Below, piece by piece: positions 49,053-58,467 of a stretch of 64,000 nt of DNA. Below the pieces are notes generated by a model, which was not told where the DNA came from, ran no database searches, and saw only the letters and a program-made list of their open reading frames with translations. Made by a program: the position numbers and the translations under genes. The stretch covers positions 143,815 to 207,814 of the forward strand of contig NZ_AEDU01000006.1 of the NCBI RefSeq assembly GCF_000148525.1, written 5' to 3'. Positions within the stretch are counted from its first letter, which is position 1, and the number at the start of each line of letters is the position of its first letter. The stretch is from Streptococcus mitis SK564. GTDB taxonomy: Bacteria > Bacillota > Bacilli > Lactobacillales > Streptococcaceae.

Positions 49053-50066
49053 TTAAGGGGCAAAACTGATGCAGACTGCTTCTGGGACATGGAAGTCGTT
49101 AGAAAGTTCTGCTAGACGACCAGTTTCAGGATTTCGTTTAAAGACGGTTGCATTGTCAGAGTCCTGATGGACAGCAATGACAAATTCTTGGTCTGGTGTC
49201 AAATCAAAATCACGTGGAGTCTGACCATGAGTCGGAACGATTTCTAACAACTCTAAGCTACCGTCTGCAAGAATTGTATATACTGCGATAGAATCATGAC
49301 CACGGTTAGAAGCGTAGAGGTATTTACCGTCTTTAGAGAGACGAATAGCAGCAGTTCCATTAAAACCTTCGTAACCTTCTGGTAGAGTTGAAATAACTTG
49401 CATGCGTTCAAATTCGCCAACACCATCGTAGATTAAAACCTCGATAGTGCTATTGAGTTCACAAATCAGATAAGCGATTTTATAATGGTTATGGAAAATA
49501 ATATGGCGTGAGCCTGCTCCTGGCTGGCTATGATAGGTATAGAGCTTAGATAATTTTCCTTCTGAATCAAGATCATAAGTAATTACTTGGTCAGTACCCA
49601 AGTCGCAGGTCACTAGATAGCGGTCAGGTGTTAAATCTGTAAAGTGAACATGGGGAGAAGCTTGATTCTCATGTGGACCTTGGCCACTGTGTTGATCCAC
49701 ATCACTAAGTAGAAGACGACCATCTTCCTGACGTTTATAAACAAGGACTTGTCCCTTGTGGTAGTTTGCCGCGTACACTAAATCACGCTTTTCATCAACG
49801 GCAACATAACAGTGAGGAGCTCCTTCTTCCACGACATGATTTAATAAGGTTCCATCAGTTTGATAGGCTGCAATCCCCCCCTTATCGTCTTGACTACCAA
49901 CAGTGTATAAATGTTGGTGCTGGTCAAAGGCAAGGTAGGTTGGACTTGGCTCAGCTGCAAAAAGTTCTAGATTTGAAAGCTGCCCAGTTTCTGTATCAAA
50001 GTCTGCCTTGTAAATCCCTTGGGAAATACGACGTGTATAAGTTCCAAAATAAACAGTTTCTTTCAT
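49053..50066 (-). CDS. Lactonase family protein (6-phosphogluconolactonase type, seven-bladed propeller)
   Basis: 337 residues of the YkgB/Pgl lactonase family, predicted seven-bladed beta-propeller. Family signs are the start TVYFGTYTRRISQGIYK, GPHENQASPHVHF near residue 130, PGAGSRHIIFH near 182 and HGQTPRDFDLTPD near 280. Probably hydrolyses 6-phosphogluconolactone, though the biochemical identity is inferred. A TGATATAAT extended -10 on the minus strand (around 50095-50103) drives it. Confidence 0.85.
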   Translation of the reverse strand: MKETVYFGTYTRRISQGIYKADFDTETGQLSNLELFAAEPSPTYLAFDQHQHLYTVGSQDDKGGIAAYQTDGTLLNHVVEEGAPHCYVAVDEKRDLVYAANYHKGQVLVYKRQEDGRLLLSDVDQHSGQGPHENQASPHVHFTDLTPDRYLVTCDLGTDQVITYDLDSEGKLSKLYTYHSQPGAGSRHIIFHNHYKIAYLICELNSTIEVLIYDGVGEFERMQVISTLPEGYEGFNGTAAIRLSKDGKYLYASNRGHDSIAVYTILADGSLELLEIVPTHGQTPRDFDLTPDQEFVIAVHQDSDNATVFKRNPETGRLAELSNDFHVPEAVCISFAP

Positions 50067-50167
50067 GATAATACCTCTTTATAAAGATAAGACTATTATA
50101 TCACAAAAACTGTAGTTGGAGGAACTCTATAACACATAGGTGAGTATAATAAAATATCAAATTTAGC

Positions 50168-50195
50168 TTGATTTCCTTTTGAAAAGTGCTATAAT
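50168..50195 (+). promoter_or_regulatory. Promoter of the AliB-like gene
   Basis: TTGATT (50168-50173), 16-bp spacer, TATAAT (50190-50195) with extended TG at 50187-50188. Confidence 0.75.
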
Positions 50196-50226
50196 AATCC
50201 TATACAAATTGCAAAGGAGTTTTTTT

Positions 50227-52209
50227 ATGAAAAAACGTGTTTTCTTAGCAGCTGGAGTTGCTGTACTCTCAGCAGCTGTTCTAGCAGCTTGTTCATCTGG
50301 TAATGGGAATAAGGAAGCAACTAAACCAGTTACTTATGCCTATGTATTTTCATCAGATCCTGCGACTCTGGATTATACAGTTTCTGGACAAAACTCGACA
50401 AAACAGATTACTGGTAATGTCATTGATGGACTACTGGAAAATGATCAATATGGGAATCTAGTACCATCAGTTGCAGAAGATTGGACTGTTTCCAAAGATG
50501 GTTTGACTTATACCTATAAAATTCGTAAGGGTATCAAGTGGTATACCAATGAAGGCGAAGAATATGGAGAAGTTAAGGCTCAGGATTTTGTGACTGGTCT
50601 AAAACACGCAGCTGACAAGAAATCAGAAGCACTTTATCTTGTACAGGATTCTATTAAAGGATTGGATGACTATGTAAATGGGAAAACAACGGATTTTTCT
50701 ACTGTTGGTGTAAAAGCAACAGACGATTATACTGTAGTCTATACTTTAAACCATCCAGAATCTTTCTGGAATTCGAAGACAACAATGGGAATTCTTGCTC
50801 CTGTTAGCGAAGACTTTTTAGCTTCTAAAGGAGATGACTTTGGTAAGGCGACTGATGTAACAAGCATTCTATACAATGGGGCTTATCTTCTCACAGGTCT
50901 TACATCTAAATCTTCTATTGAAATGACCAAAAACCAAAATTATTGGGATAAACAAAATGTCTTTATTGATGATATCAAATTATCATTCTTTGATGGTCAA
51001 GATGCTGACTCTCTTGGACGTGGATTTGATGAAGGAAATTATCCTGCAGCTCCTCTCTTTAAAAACTCTGCTAACTATGAACGCTTAAAAGAAAAATACA
51101 AAGATAACATTATTTATAGTCAACAACAAGGAACTACTTTCTATATTTCGACCAATATTGACCGTGTTGCTTACAATCACACCTCTAAAACAAGTGATGC
51201 AGAAAAAACATCTACTAAGAAGGCCTTGCTGAACAAAGATTTCCGTCAAGCTTTGGCTTTTGCTACAGATCGTAAAGCAGGAATCTCTCAAGTATTTGGG
51301 GACGAAGTAGCACCGCGTAAATTACGTACAAGTTTAGTACCTCCAACATTTGTACAAGTAGGAGAGCAGTCATTTGGGCAAGTAGCTAAGGCAGAATTGG
51401 ATAAATTAGATGGTGTATGGAAAGATGTCAGTCTTGATGATGCCCAGGATTCACTTCATAATGTAGATAAGGCTAAAGCTAAATTGGAAGCTGCCAAGAA
51501 AACTCTTCAAGCTGATGGAGTACAGTTCCCTATTCATTTAGATATTCCAGTATCTTCTACTCGTCCAGATTTTGTGCGTCAAGCTCAATCTTATAAACAA
51601 TCCATCGAGGAAGCTCTTGGATCAGATAATGTTGTAGTTGATATTCAACAAGTTTCTGACGATGAATTGGCAAGTATGACGGTTCTAGCTACTTCTAATA
51701 CCAATACTGACTGGGATATTAATGCAAATAGTGGATGGGGGCCTGATTACGCAGATCCATCAACTTATCTAGATATATTTGATCCAACATCTGGACCAAA
51801 TCTTCTTGGTTCCCTAGGTGTAGTACCAGGTAAAGACAGTTCAGCAATCAAAGCGGTTGGGTTAGATAAGTTTAAAGAGTTAATCACGGATGCTAATAGT
51901 GAGAAAACAGATCTTGAAAAACGATATTCTAAATATGCAAAAGCTCAAGCTTGGTTAACAGACAGTGCCTTGGTTATTCCTGCACAGTCAAACGGTGCCC
52001 AAATGCTAGTAACGAAGAAAGTTCTAGGTACTGGTGCAGATGGCTGGGTAGGTGATAAGACTGGTGAACTTAGCTATAAATACCTTAAAATCCAAGATAA
52101 GATTGTCACTACTAAAGAAATGGATGAGTTCCGCAAGAAATTTGCTGAAGAAAAAGCCAAATCAAACGCTGATTATCAGAAAAACTTAGACCGTCATATT
52201 CAAGACTAA
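50227..52209 (+). CDS. aliB: Oligopeptide-binding lipoprotein, AliB/AmiA family
   Basis: 660-residue lipoprotein that captures peptides for the Ami ABC permease encoded elsewhere. Signal peptide with lipobox L-A-A-C at Cys22, then the SBP_bac_5 fold (KPVTYAYVFSSDPATLDY at the N-terminus; DWDINANSGWGPDYADPSTY near residue 515). The sequence fits the pneumococcal AliB branch rather than AmiA or AliA, but paralogues are common. ATG at 50227 is chosen, with AAAGGAG upstream. Confidence 0.85.
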   Translation: MKKRVFLAAGVAVLSAAVLAACSSGNGNKEATKPVTYAYVFSSDPATLDYTVSGQNSTKQITGNVIDGLLENDQYGNLVPSVAEDWTVSKDGLTYTYKIRKGIKWYTNEGEEYGEVKAQDFVTGLKHAADKKSEALYLVQDSIKGLDDYVNGKTTDFSTVGVKATDDYTVVYTLNHPESFWNSKTTMGILAPVSEDFLASKGDDFGKATDVTSILYNGAYLLTGLTSKSSIEMTKNQNYWDKQNVFIDDIKLSFFDGQDADSLGRGFDEGNYPAAPLFKNSANYERLKEKYKDNIIYSQQQGTTFYISTNIDRVAYNHTSKTSDAEKTSTKKALLNKDFRQALAFATDRKAGISQVFGDEVAPRKLRTSLVPPTFVQVGEQSFGQVAKAELDKLDGVWKDVSLDDAQDSLHNVDKAKAKLEAAKKTLQADGVQFPIHLDIPVSSTRPDFVRQAQSYKQSIEEALGSDNVVVDIQQVSDDELASMTVLATSNTNTDWDINANSGWGPDYADPSTYLDIFDPTSGPNLLGSLGVVPGKDSSAIKAVGLDKFKELITDANSEKTDLEKRYSKYAKAQAWLTDSALVIPAQSNGAQMLVTKKVLGTGADGWVGDKTGELSYKYLKIQDKIVTTKEMDEFRKKFAEEKAKSNADYQKNLDRHIQD

Positions 52210-52212
52210 TCG

Positions 52213-52238
52213 AATCTCCTCTTTTGAGGGGATTTTTT
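52213..52238 (+). terminator. Terminator after the aliB-like gene
   Basis: AATCTCCTC-TTTT-GAGGGGATT followed by TTTT. Confidence 0.85.
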
Positions 52239-52326
52239 ATGTCTCTGTCTCCATGTAAGCACTTTAAAAAAGAGTTATTTTTTCCTAAAAATGATATAAT
52301 GAGAGAACGATAGAAAGGAAGTATTT

Positions 52327-53493
52327 ATGGAGCAAAAAGAGAAACATTTTAGCCTATCTTGGTTTTTCAAGTGGTTTTTGGATAACAAGGCCATTACGGT
52401 ATTTTTGGTAACTTTATTATTGGGACTGAATCTTTTTATTTTAAGCAAGATTAGTTTTCTATTTTCACCTGTTTTAGACTTTTTGGCAGTCGTGATGTTG
52501 CCAGTCATTCTATCTGGTTTACTATACTATTTACTGAATCCCATTGTTGATTGGTTGGAGAAGCATAAGATTAATCGCGTCATAGCAATCAGTATTGTCT
52601 TTGTGATCATCGCTCTCTTTATCATTTGGGGCTTGGCAGTGGCTATTCCAAATCTGCAACGTCAGGTCTTAACCTTTGCAAGAAATGTACCAATCTATCT
52701 CGAAGATGCAGACAGAGTTATTAATGATTTGGTCACCAAGCGTTTACCAGATGATTTCAGACCTCAATTAGAGCAAGTTTTGACCAATTTTTCTAGCCAG
52801 GCTACAGTTTGGGCAAGTAAAGTTTCTTCACAAGCAGTCAACTGGGTGAGCGCCTTTATTAGTGGGGCATCTCAAGTGATTGTTGCCTTGATTATCGTTC
52901 CTTTCATGCTCTTTTATCTCTTGCGTGATGGGAAAGGCTTGCGTCACTATTTGACCCAATTCATGCCAACGAAATTGAAAGAACCTGTTGGACAAGTTTT
53001 ATCTGATGTGAATCAACAGTTGTCCAATTATGTTCGAGGGCAAGTAACAGTAGCTATTATTGTAGCGGTAATGTTTATGATCTTCTTTAAGATCATTGGT
53101 CTACGCTATGCAGTTACGCTGGGGGTTACCGCTGGTATTTTAAATCTGGTTCCTTATCTTGGTAGCTTTCTAGCCATGCTTCCTGCCCTAGTATTGGGCT
53201 TGATTGCTGGTCCAGTCATGCTTTTGAAAGTAGTGATTGTCTTTATCGTAGAACAAACTATTGAAGGCCGTTTTGTTTCGCCACTGATTTTGGGAAGCCA
53301 ATTAAACATTCATCCCATTAATGTTCTCTTTGTCTTGTTAACTTCAGGATCCATGTTTGGTATTTGGGGAGTCTTACTCGGTATTCCAGTTTATGCCTCT
53401 GCTAAGGTTGTCATTTCAGCCATTTTTGAATGGTATAAGGTAGTTAGTGGCCTATATGAACTAGAGGGTGAGGAAGTCAAGAGTGAACAATAG
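52327..53493 (+). CDS. AI-2E family transporter-like membrane protein
   Basis: 388 residues of the TqsA/PerM (AI-2E) family, about seven to eight membrane segments with a large loop between TM2 and the later helices (residues about 105-200). Conserved C-terminal blocks VPYLGSFLAMLPALVLG and EQTIEGRFVSPLI are visible. Members are variously linked to autoinducer-2 export or Na+/H+ antiport; substrate unknown here. A TGATATAAT -10 lies at about 52292-52299. Overlaps the TPR gene by 11 bases. Confidence 0.87.
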   Translation: MEQKEKHFSLSWFFKWFLDNKAITVFLVTLLLGLNLFILSKISFLFSPVLDFLAVVMLPVILSGLLYYLLNPIVDWLEKHKINRVIAISIVFVIIALFIIWGLAVAIPNLQRQVLTFARNVPIYLEDADRVINDLVTKRLPDDFRPQLEQVLTNFSSQATVWASKVSSQAVNWVSAFISGASQVIVALIIVPFMLFYLLRDGKGLRHYLTQFMPTKLKEPVGQVLSDVNQQLSNYVRGQVTVAIIVAVMFMIFFKIIGLRYAVTLGVTAGILNLVPYLGSFLAMLPALVLGLIAGPVMLLKVVIVFIVEQTIEGRFVSPLILGSQLNIHPINVLFVLLTSGSMFGIWGVLLGIPVYASAKVVISAIFEWYKVVSGLYELEGEEVKSEQ

Positions 53494-54712
53494 TCAACAG
53501 ATGTTACAGGCTTTGGAGGAACAAGATTTAACCAAGGCAGAGCACTATTTCGTCAAAGCTTTAGAAAATGATCCAAGTGACCTTCTGTATGAGTTAGCTA
53601 CTTATCTTGAAGGGATTGGTTTTTATCCTCAGGCTAAGGAAATTTACCTGAAAATCATAGAAGATTTTCCAGATGTTCATCTTAATCTAGCAGCAATTGC
53701 TAGCGAAGATGGTCAAATCGAAGAAGCCTTTGCTTATCTTGAGGAAATCAAATCTGACAGTGACTGGTATGTTTCTGCTTTGGCTCTGAAAGCAGACCTT
53801 TACCAGATGGAAGGTTTGACAGATGTGGCGCGTGAAAAACTGCTGGAGGCTTTGACTTACTCAGAGGATCCTCTCTTGATATTGGGCTTGGCAGAGTTGG
53901 ATAGTGAGTTGGAAAATTATCAAGAGGCCATTCAAGGCTATGCCCAGTTAGATAATCGTACTATTTATGAGCAAACAGGCATTTCCACCTATCAACGGAT
54001 TGGCTTTGCATATGCCCAGTTAGGGAAATTTGAAACGGCTACAGAGTTTTTAGAAAAAGCCTTGGAGTTAGAATACGATGACCTAACAGCTTTTGAGTTG
54101 GCCAGTCTTTACTTTGATAGAGAAGAATACCAAAAAGCTGTCCTCTACTTTAAGCAGATTGATACCATTTCTCCTGACTTTGAAGGCTATGAGTATGGTT
54201 ATAGTCAGGCCTTGCATAAGGAACATCAGGTTCAAGAAGCCCTGCGCATTGCTATGCAAGGCTTAGAGAAAAATCCCTTTGAAACTCGCCTTTTGCTAGC
54301 TGCTTCACAATTCTCTTATGAACTGCATGATGCTAGTGGCGCAGAAAATTATCTCCTTACTGCAAAAGAAGACACTGAGGATACAGAAGAAATCTTGCTT
54401 CGTTTGGCAACTATTTATCTAGAGCAGGAGCGTTATGAGGATATTCTAGACTTACAAAGTGATGAGCCAGAAAATCTCTTGACCAAGTGGATGATTGCTC
54501 GTTCTTATCAAGAAATGGACGATTTGGATACTGCTTATGAGCATTACCAAGAGTTGGCAGGAGATTTGAAGGATAATCCAGAGTTTCTGGAACACTATAT
54601 CTACCTCTTGCGTGAATTGGGCTATTTTGAAGAAGCAAAAGTCAATGCGCAAGCTTACTTAAAACTAGTTCCAGATGATGTGCAAATGCAAGAATTGTTT
54701 GAGACATTGTAA
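53483..54712 (+). CDS. Tetratricopeptide repeat protein
   Basis: 409 residues consisting almost wholly of TPR helix pairs, for example YERLAYAQLGKFETATEFL-type units with A-x-x-x-Y/F spacing; strongly acidic. Cytoplasmic scaffold of unknown partner. GTG at 53483 gives the V-N-N-S-Q-Q-M start I recall from pneumococcus and has GAGGAAG upstream; an earlier GTG at 53468 would deepen the overlap with the preceding gene. Confidence 0.85.
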   Translation: MNNSQQMLQALEEQDLTKAEHYFVKALENDPSDLLYELATYLEGIGFYPQAKEIYLKIIEDFPDVHLNLAAIASEDGQIEEAFAYLEEIKSDSDWYVSALALKADLYQMEGLTDVAREKLLEALTYSEDPLLILGLAELDSELENYQEAIQGYAQLDNRTIYEQTGISTYQRIGFAYAQLGKFETATEFLEKALELEYDDLTAFELASLYFDREEYQKAVLYFKQIDTISPDFEGYEYGYSQALHKEHQVQEALRIAMQGLEKNPFETRLLLAASQFSYELHDASGAENYLLTAKEDTEDTEEILLRLATIYLEQERYEDILDLQSDEPENLLTKWMIARSYQEMDDLDTAYEHYQELAGDLKDNPEFLEHYIYLLRELGYFEEAKVNAQAYLKLVPDDVQMQELFETL

Positions 54713-54729
54713 GAATCCATTAGTTACAG

Positions 54730-54768
54730 AAAACTGCAAGTTATCACTAGAGAGTAACTGTGGTTTTT
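54730..54768 (+). terminator. Rho-independent terminator
   Basis: AAAACTGCAAGTTA pairs imperfectly with TAACTGTGGTTTT, followed by TTG and TTTT. Confidence 0.6.
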
Positions 54769-54865
54769 TGTTTTAAAAAGGACAATTTTCAACTAATATA
54801 TTCTCTTGAAAAAAGTTTCAACTAGGACTATAATATAAAATTATGAGTGATAGAGGAGGGAAATA

Positions 54866-55498
54866 ATGCTTGATACGATAGCTCTACCGATTGAAGTCCG
54901 ACACATTATTCTCATTTTATTGTCTTGTTTTTCTGGTTTTATCATTGGCTATTAAAGAAAATCTAAGCACAAGTAGGCTGGGAGAAAGACTCATATTTTG
55001 GTTGCCTTAACTGCAACTTTAATGATGATTTTATCAAAAGAAGCTTTCTTGGATACGCCTAATTATGATACTTCTAGGGTTGCGGCCCAAATTGTCAGTG
55101 GAATTAGTTTCATTGGTGGTGGTATTATTTTCATGAGGGATAAAAAAATCAGTGGTATCACCACAGCAGCTGGTATTTGGGCGACTGCAGGTATTGGAAT
55201 GGCGATTGTTCTAGGCTTATTTTGCAGTTTAATTGTTGTCTCTGTTCAGAAAAATAGCTCCAAATTTTTGAAAAGCGATACTCATTATCATATCAGAATG
55301 ACTGGATTTGTAACCAATAAACCTTCAATAGATACCTTGAATATTCTCATTGAACAGAAGGGATTTTATAATCTAAATATTGACATGGATAGGAATGAAA
55401 GTGGCTATAATCTCACAATTAGAGCTGATCACGATAAATCCATTTCTTACAAAATATGGCTGAGATTTTATGGCAATGTGACGAGAATTTTTATGTAA
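54866..55498 (+). pseudogene. MgtC/SapB-family protein gene with two in-frame stops
   Basis: One reading frame runs from ATG 54866 to TAA 55496-55498 and codes throughout for MgtC-like sequence: LILLSCFSGFIIGY, then A-G-x-K-T-H-I-L-V-A-L, then GISFIGGGIIFMRD and TTAAGIWATAGIGMA. It is broken by TAA at 54953-54955 and TAG at 54974-54976, where family members have Glu (GxE-R) and a residue before the A-G-x-x-T-H motif. Full length without stops would be about 210 residues, five membrane helices plus an ACT-like tail. AGGAGGG precedes the ATG, so the remains of expression signals persist. Confidence 0.8.
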
Positions 55499-55529
55499 AT
55501 CAGGTTAAGATTGTTTCATTAGAAGGATA

Positions 55530-55557
55530 GAGTTTTGTTTTCATAGCAAAACTCTTA
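55530..55557. terminator. Hairpin after the mgtC-like pseudogene
   Basis: AGAGTTTTG-TTTTCATA-GCAAAACTCT, followed by TATT. Confidence 0.55.
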
Positions 55558-55726
55558 TTGGTGAATGGGGAAAGATACTTCTTATTCCCTATACTATGTA
55601 TCAGTAGGAATTGATATAAAAGCATCAGATTAGCTCAGATAACATAATGAACTGGGAATATCTTGGAAAAAAGATTAGTTTATAAGATTTGGAACCGTTT
55701 TCTGTCACAATCTTTCGGGAAAGTAG

Positions 55727-55755
55727 TTGCTAAAAGATGTAAAAATTGATAGAAT
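55727..55755 (+). promoter_or_regulatory. Aquaporin gene promoter
   Basis: TTGCTA (55727-55732), 17-bp spacer, TAGAAT (55750-55755) with extended TG at 55747-55748. Confidence 0.65.
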
Positions 55756-55792
55756 AAGAATTGTCTAAAAAATTTTAAGGAGAATCTATCAA

Positions 55793-56662
55793 ATGGATTT
55801 CACATGGGCAATTAAATATGCCACTGAATTTTTGGGAACTGCTATTTTGATCATTCTTGGAAATGGTGCAGTTGCCAACGTTGAACTTAAAGGTACGAAA
55901 GGTCACCAAAGTGGCTGGATCGTTATCGCTGTTGGTTATGGTATGGGGGTTATGATCCCAGCCTTGATGTTTGGTAACGTATCTGGTAACCACATCAACC
56001 CAGCCTTCACTCTTGGACTTGCAATCAGCGGTCTTTTCCCTTGGGCTCAAGTTGCGCCTTATATCATCGCACAAGTTTTGGGTGCTATCTTTGGTCAAGC
56101 CTTGGTTGTGGCAACACACCGCCCATACTACTTGAAAACTGAAAATCCAAACAACATTTTGGGTACTTTCTCAACAATTTCAAGTTTGGATAATGGTACA
56201 AAAGAATCACATTTTGCAGCAACTGTTAATGGTTTTGTAAATGAGTTTGTTGGATCATTTGTTCTTTTCTTTGCAGCCCTTGGAATGACTAAAAACTTCT
56301 TTGGTTCTGAAGTGCTTCAATACATGAAACAAATGGCTAGTCAAGCAGGTCAAAATGTTGATTTTTCTGATTTAGCAATCAAAGCCCAAGTAGCACCACA
56401 TACTGCTTCAGGACTTTCAGTAGCTCACTTGGCACTTGGATTCCTTGTTATGGCCTTGGTAACATCACTTGGTGGACCTACAGGACCTGCCTTGAACCCT
56501 GCTCGTGACTTGGGACCACGTCTCCTTCATGCTTTCCTTCCAAAATCAGTTCTTGGTGAGCACAAAGACGATTCAAAATGGTGGTATTCTTGGGTACCAG
56601 TAGTAGCACCGATCGCAGCAGCAATTGCGGCAGTAGCTATTTTCAAATTCCTTTACCTATAA
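55793..56662 (+). CDS. Aquaglyceroporin, MIP family
   Basis: 289-residue membrane channel with six helices and the two half-helix NPA boxes: Asn69-Pro-Ala (HINPAFTLG) and Asn235-Pro-Ala (ALNPARDLG). The Asp after NPAR is typical of glycerol-permeable members. The length and the long loop carrying YMKQMASQAGQNVDF match the lactic-acid-bacteria Gla and pneumococcal AqpC branch better than the shorter GlpF; the assignment is from memory. AAGGAG precedes the ATG. No glycerol kinase is nearby. Confidence 0.88.
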   Translation: MDFTWAIKYATEFLGTAILIILGNGAVANVELKGTKGHQSGWIVIAVGYGMGVMIPALMFGNVSGNHINPAFTLGLAISGLFPWAQVAPYIIAQVLGAIFGQALVVATHRPYYLKTENPNNILGTFSTISSLDNGTKESHFAATVNGFVNEFVGSFVLFFAALGMTKNFFGSEVLQYMKQMASQAGQNVDFSDLAIKAQVAPHTASGLSVAHLALGFLVMALVTSLGGPTGPALNPARDLGPRLLHAFLPKSVLGEHKDDSKWWYSWVPVVAPIAAAIAAVAIFKFLYL

Positions 56663-56820
56663 GAAATTGAGTTCTCTATCTATTGTAATAGATTGAAGAA
56701 AAATTAAAAACGCATAATATTGTACTGACCCCAAAAAGTTAGACAATTATTTAAGCAAAGGATTTAGTTCTGTATTGTACGGGGCTAAGTCCTTTTAGTT
56801 TTACCTTAATTCGTTTGTTG

Positions 56821-56846
56821 TTGTAGTAATCAATTGTAGTAATCAA
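56821..56846. repeat. 13-bp tandem duplication inside IS orfB
   Basis: TTGTAGTAATCAA occurs twice head to tail (56821-56833 and 56834-56846). The second copy shifts the orfB frame near its 3' end. Confidence 0.9.
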
Positions 56847-57618
56847 TATAGTCTACAATAGCTTGTTCCAAGTGTTCAAGTGACTGAAACGTATTCTCAT
56901 AACCATAAAACATTTCAGACTTAAGAATGCCAAAGAAAGATTCCATCATACCGTTATCTGGGCTATTTCCCTTACGTGACATAGATGGCTGGATTCCCTT
57001 ATCCTTTAAAAAATGATGATAGAAATCGTGTTGGTATTGCCCTCCTTGGTCACTATGGAGAATTGTATTTTCGTAATGGTTCTCTGTAAAGGCTTGTTCT
57101 AGCATAGCTTTCATTTGTACTAAGTTCGGCGAAGTAGAAAGATTGTAGGAGATAATTTCGCTGTTAAAGCCATCTAAAACTGGTGATAAATAAAGCTTTA
57201 GTCTACTTGCTGGAATGGCAAATTTTGTCACATCTGTGTAGCATTTTTGCATTAGTTTGGTTGCTTCAAATTGACGTTGAATAAGATTATCTGCTTTCTT
57301 GCCAACATCTCCTTGGTATGAAGAATACTTCCGTTTACGGCGAATTCGAGCCGTTAAACCAAGTACTTTCATCAGACGCTGCGCCTTCTTATGGTTCACT
57401 ACAAAGCCACGATTTCGTAATTCTAGAGTCATGCGACGATAGCCGTAATTTCCTTTATGCTCAGTATAAATTGACTGAATTTCAGCTTTAATATCATAAT
57501 CTTTATCGCTTTGATCCAGCTGTTTTAAGTGGCAATAATAGGTTGAACGGGCAAGCTTAATAATCTTTAGAAGAATATCTAAAGAAAACTCTGTTACCAG
57601 TCCTTGAACAATTTCCGT
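56830..57618 (-). pseudogene. IS3-family transposase OrfB, C-terminally truncated
   Basis: DDE integrase part. The frame is open from the orfA overlap (about 57618) and is expected to be read by -1 frameshifting at the A run AGAAAAAC; an internal ATG is at 57432. The acidic triad is visible: Asp in YTDVTKF, Asp in LHSDQGGQY, Glu in NGMMESFFG. The protein stops after DYIDYYN because of the 13-bp duplication; without it the frame continues for about 22 more residues (N-K-R-I-K-V-K-L-K-G-L-S-P-V-Q-Y..). Whether the shortened enzyme still works is unclear. Confidence 0.8.
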
Positions 57619-58112
57619 TTTTCTTCTTGCTCCTTTTCGTCCCTCAATCGGAGTTCTCTCAACTTTTTTAGAATGGCATTCTCCGCTCTCAAGTATTCAT
57701 TTTCTGCTTGAAGACATTCTAATTCTGTCATATCTTCAAATCTCTTCTTTGGCTTACGTCCCATTTTAGGTGGTCTCCCTCTTGTTCCCTCAACAATAGT
57801 ATATCCGTTTTTCTTATATTGTGCCAGCCAATTAGAATGTAATCCACTACTTGGAAGAGCATAATCCAGAGACGCCCTAATTTGTGAATGCCCCTCAAGA
57901 AGAACTTTATCAATAATCTCTTGTTTTAGTTCAGGAGAATAGTAACAATTCTTTCCTTTTTTGACGAACTCTATTCCATAACGATCAATCAATTTAATCA
58001 TGTACCTAATATTAGAATTGTTTATCCCAAATTTATTTGAAAGCTTCTCTAAGCTATATCCTTGTTTTCTAAGTTCATAGATCTGAACTTTATCATCATA
58101 AGTTAATTTCAT
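57594..58112 (-). CDS. IS3-family transposase OrfA
   Basis: 172 residues with two helix-turn-helix regions ([18 protein letters not shown] near the N-terminus; [15 protein letters not shown] further on) and a C-terminal leucine-zipper-like stretch ([19 protein letters not shown]). Binds the IS ends and provides the N-terminal part of the OrfAB transposase through a frameshift. GAGGTG precedes the ATG. Confidence 0.88.
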   Translation of the reverse strand: MKLTYDDKVQIYELRKQGYSLEKLSNKFGINNSNIRYMIKLIDRYGIEFVKKGKNCYYSPELKQEIIDKVLLEGHSQIRASLDYALPSSGLHSNWLAQYKKNGYTIVEGTRGRPPKMGRKPKKRFEDMTELECLQAENEYLRAENAILKKLRELRLRDEKEQEEKRKLFKDW

Positions 58113-58167
58113 AATAAAAGCACCTCAAAAGTTAGATTTTTATGTCTAACTTTTGGGGTGCAGTTCA

Positions 58168-58407
58168 GGTTCTATTCAGATCTTTTTTGTTATCCTTGAC
58201 ATTACTGATGGCCCGTAAACCGTAGTTATAGACCCCATAAGTCGCAAAGGGCAAGAAAAATGACAAAATAGTGTCGACTGAGTTGAAGTAACCATAGTCA
58301 GTTCGGTCTAAGACACGCGCTACATAGGTTCCAGTTAGGATGGGAAAAATAATATTCAAGACACGAATTCCCATGTAAGATAGAGCATTTAATTTTATAC
58401 TTTTCGT
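58168..58407 (-). pseudogene. tacF: 5' remnant of teichoic-acid flippase gene tacF, cut by the IS
   Basis: Eighty codons on the minus strand encode K-S-I-K-L-N-A-L-S-Y followed by MGIRVLNIIFPILTGTYVAR and NYGLRAISNVKDNKKDLNR, the start of the polysaccharide-flippase-type TacF that exports choline-bearing teichoic-acid chains in pneumococcus. The expected ATG (58407-58405) is ACG, and the frame runs into a TGA supplied by the IS end. The remaining roughly 410 codons are absent from this side and from the left side of the IS. Position next to divergent tarI matches pneumococcus. Confidence 0.85.
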
Positions 58408-58467
58408 TCAATTTACCTCGTTTTTCGTTCTATCATAAAGTCAGCTAATAAGAAATGAGGGGCAGTA

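Larger units (their letters stand above)
56721..58167 (-). mobile_element. IS3-family insertion sequence (IS150/IS861-like)
   Basis: About 1447 bp with 25-bp imperfect terminal inverted repeats: TGTACTGACCCC plus AAAAAGTTAGACA at the left and, reversed, TGAACTGCACCCC plus AAAAGTTAGACA at the right. Two overlapping transposase frames on the minus strand. Flanking bases (ATAATAT on the left, GGTTCTA on the right) show no target duplication. The right end lies inside tacF. Confidence 0.88.
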
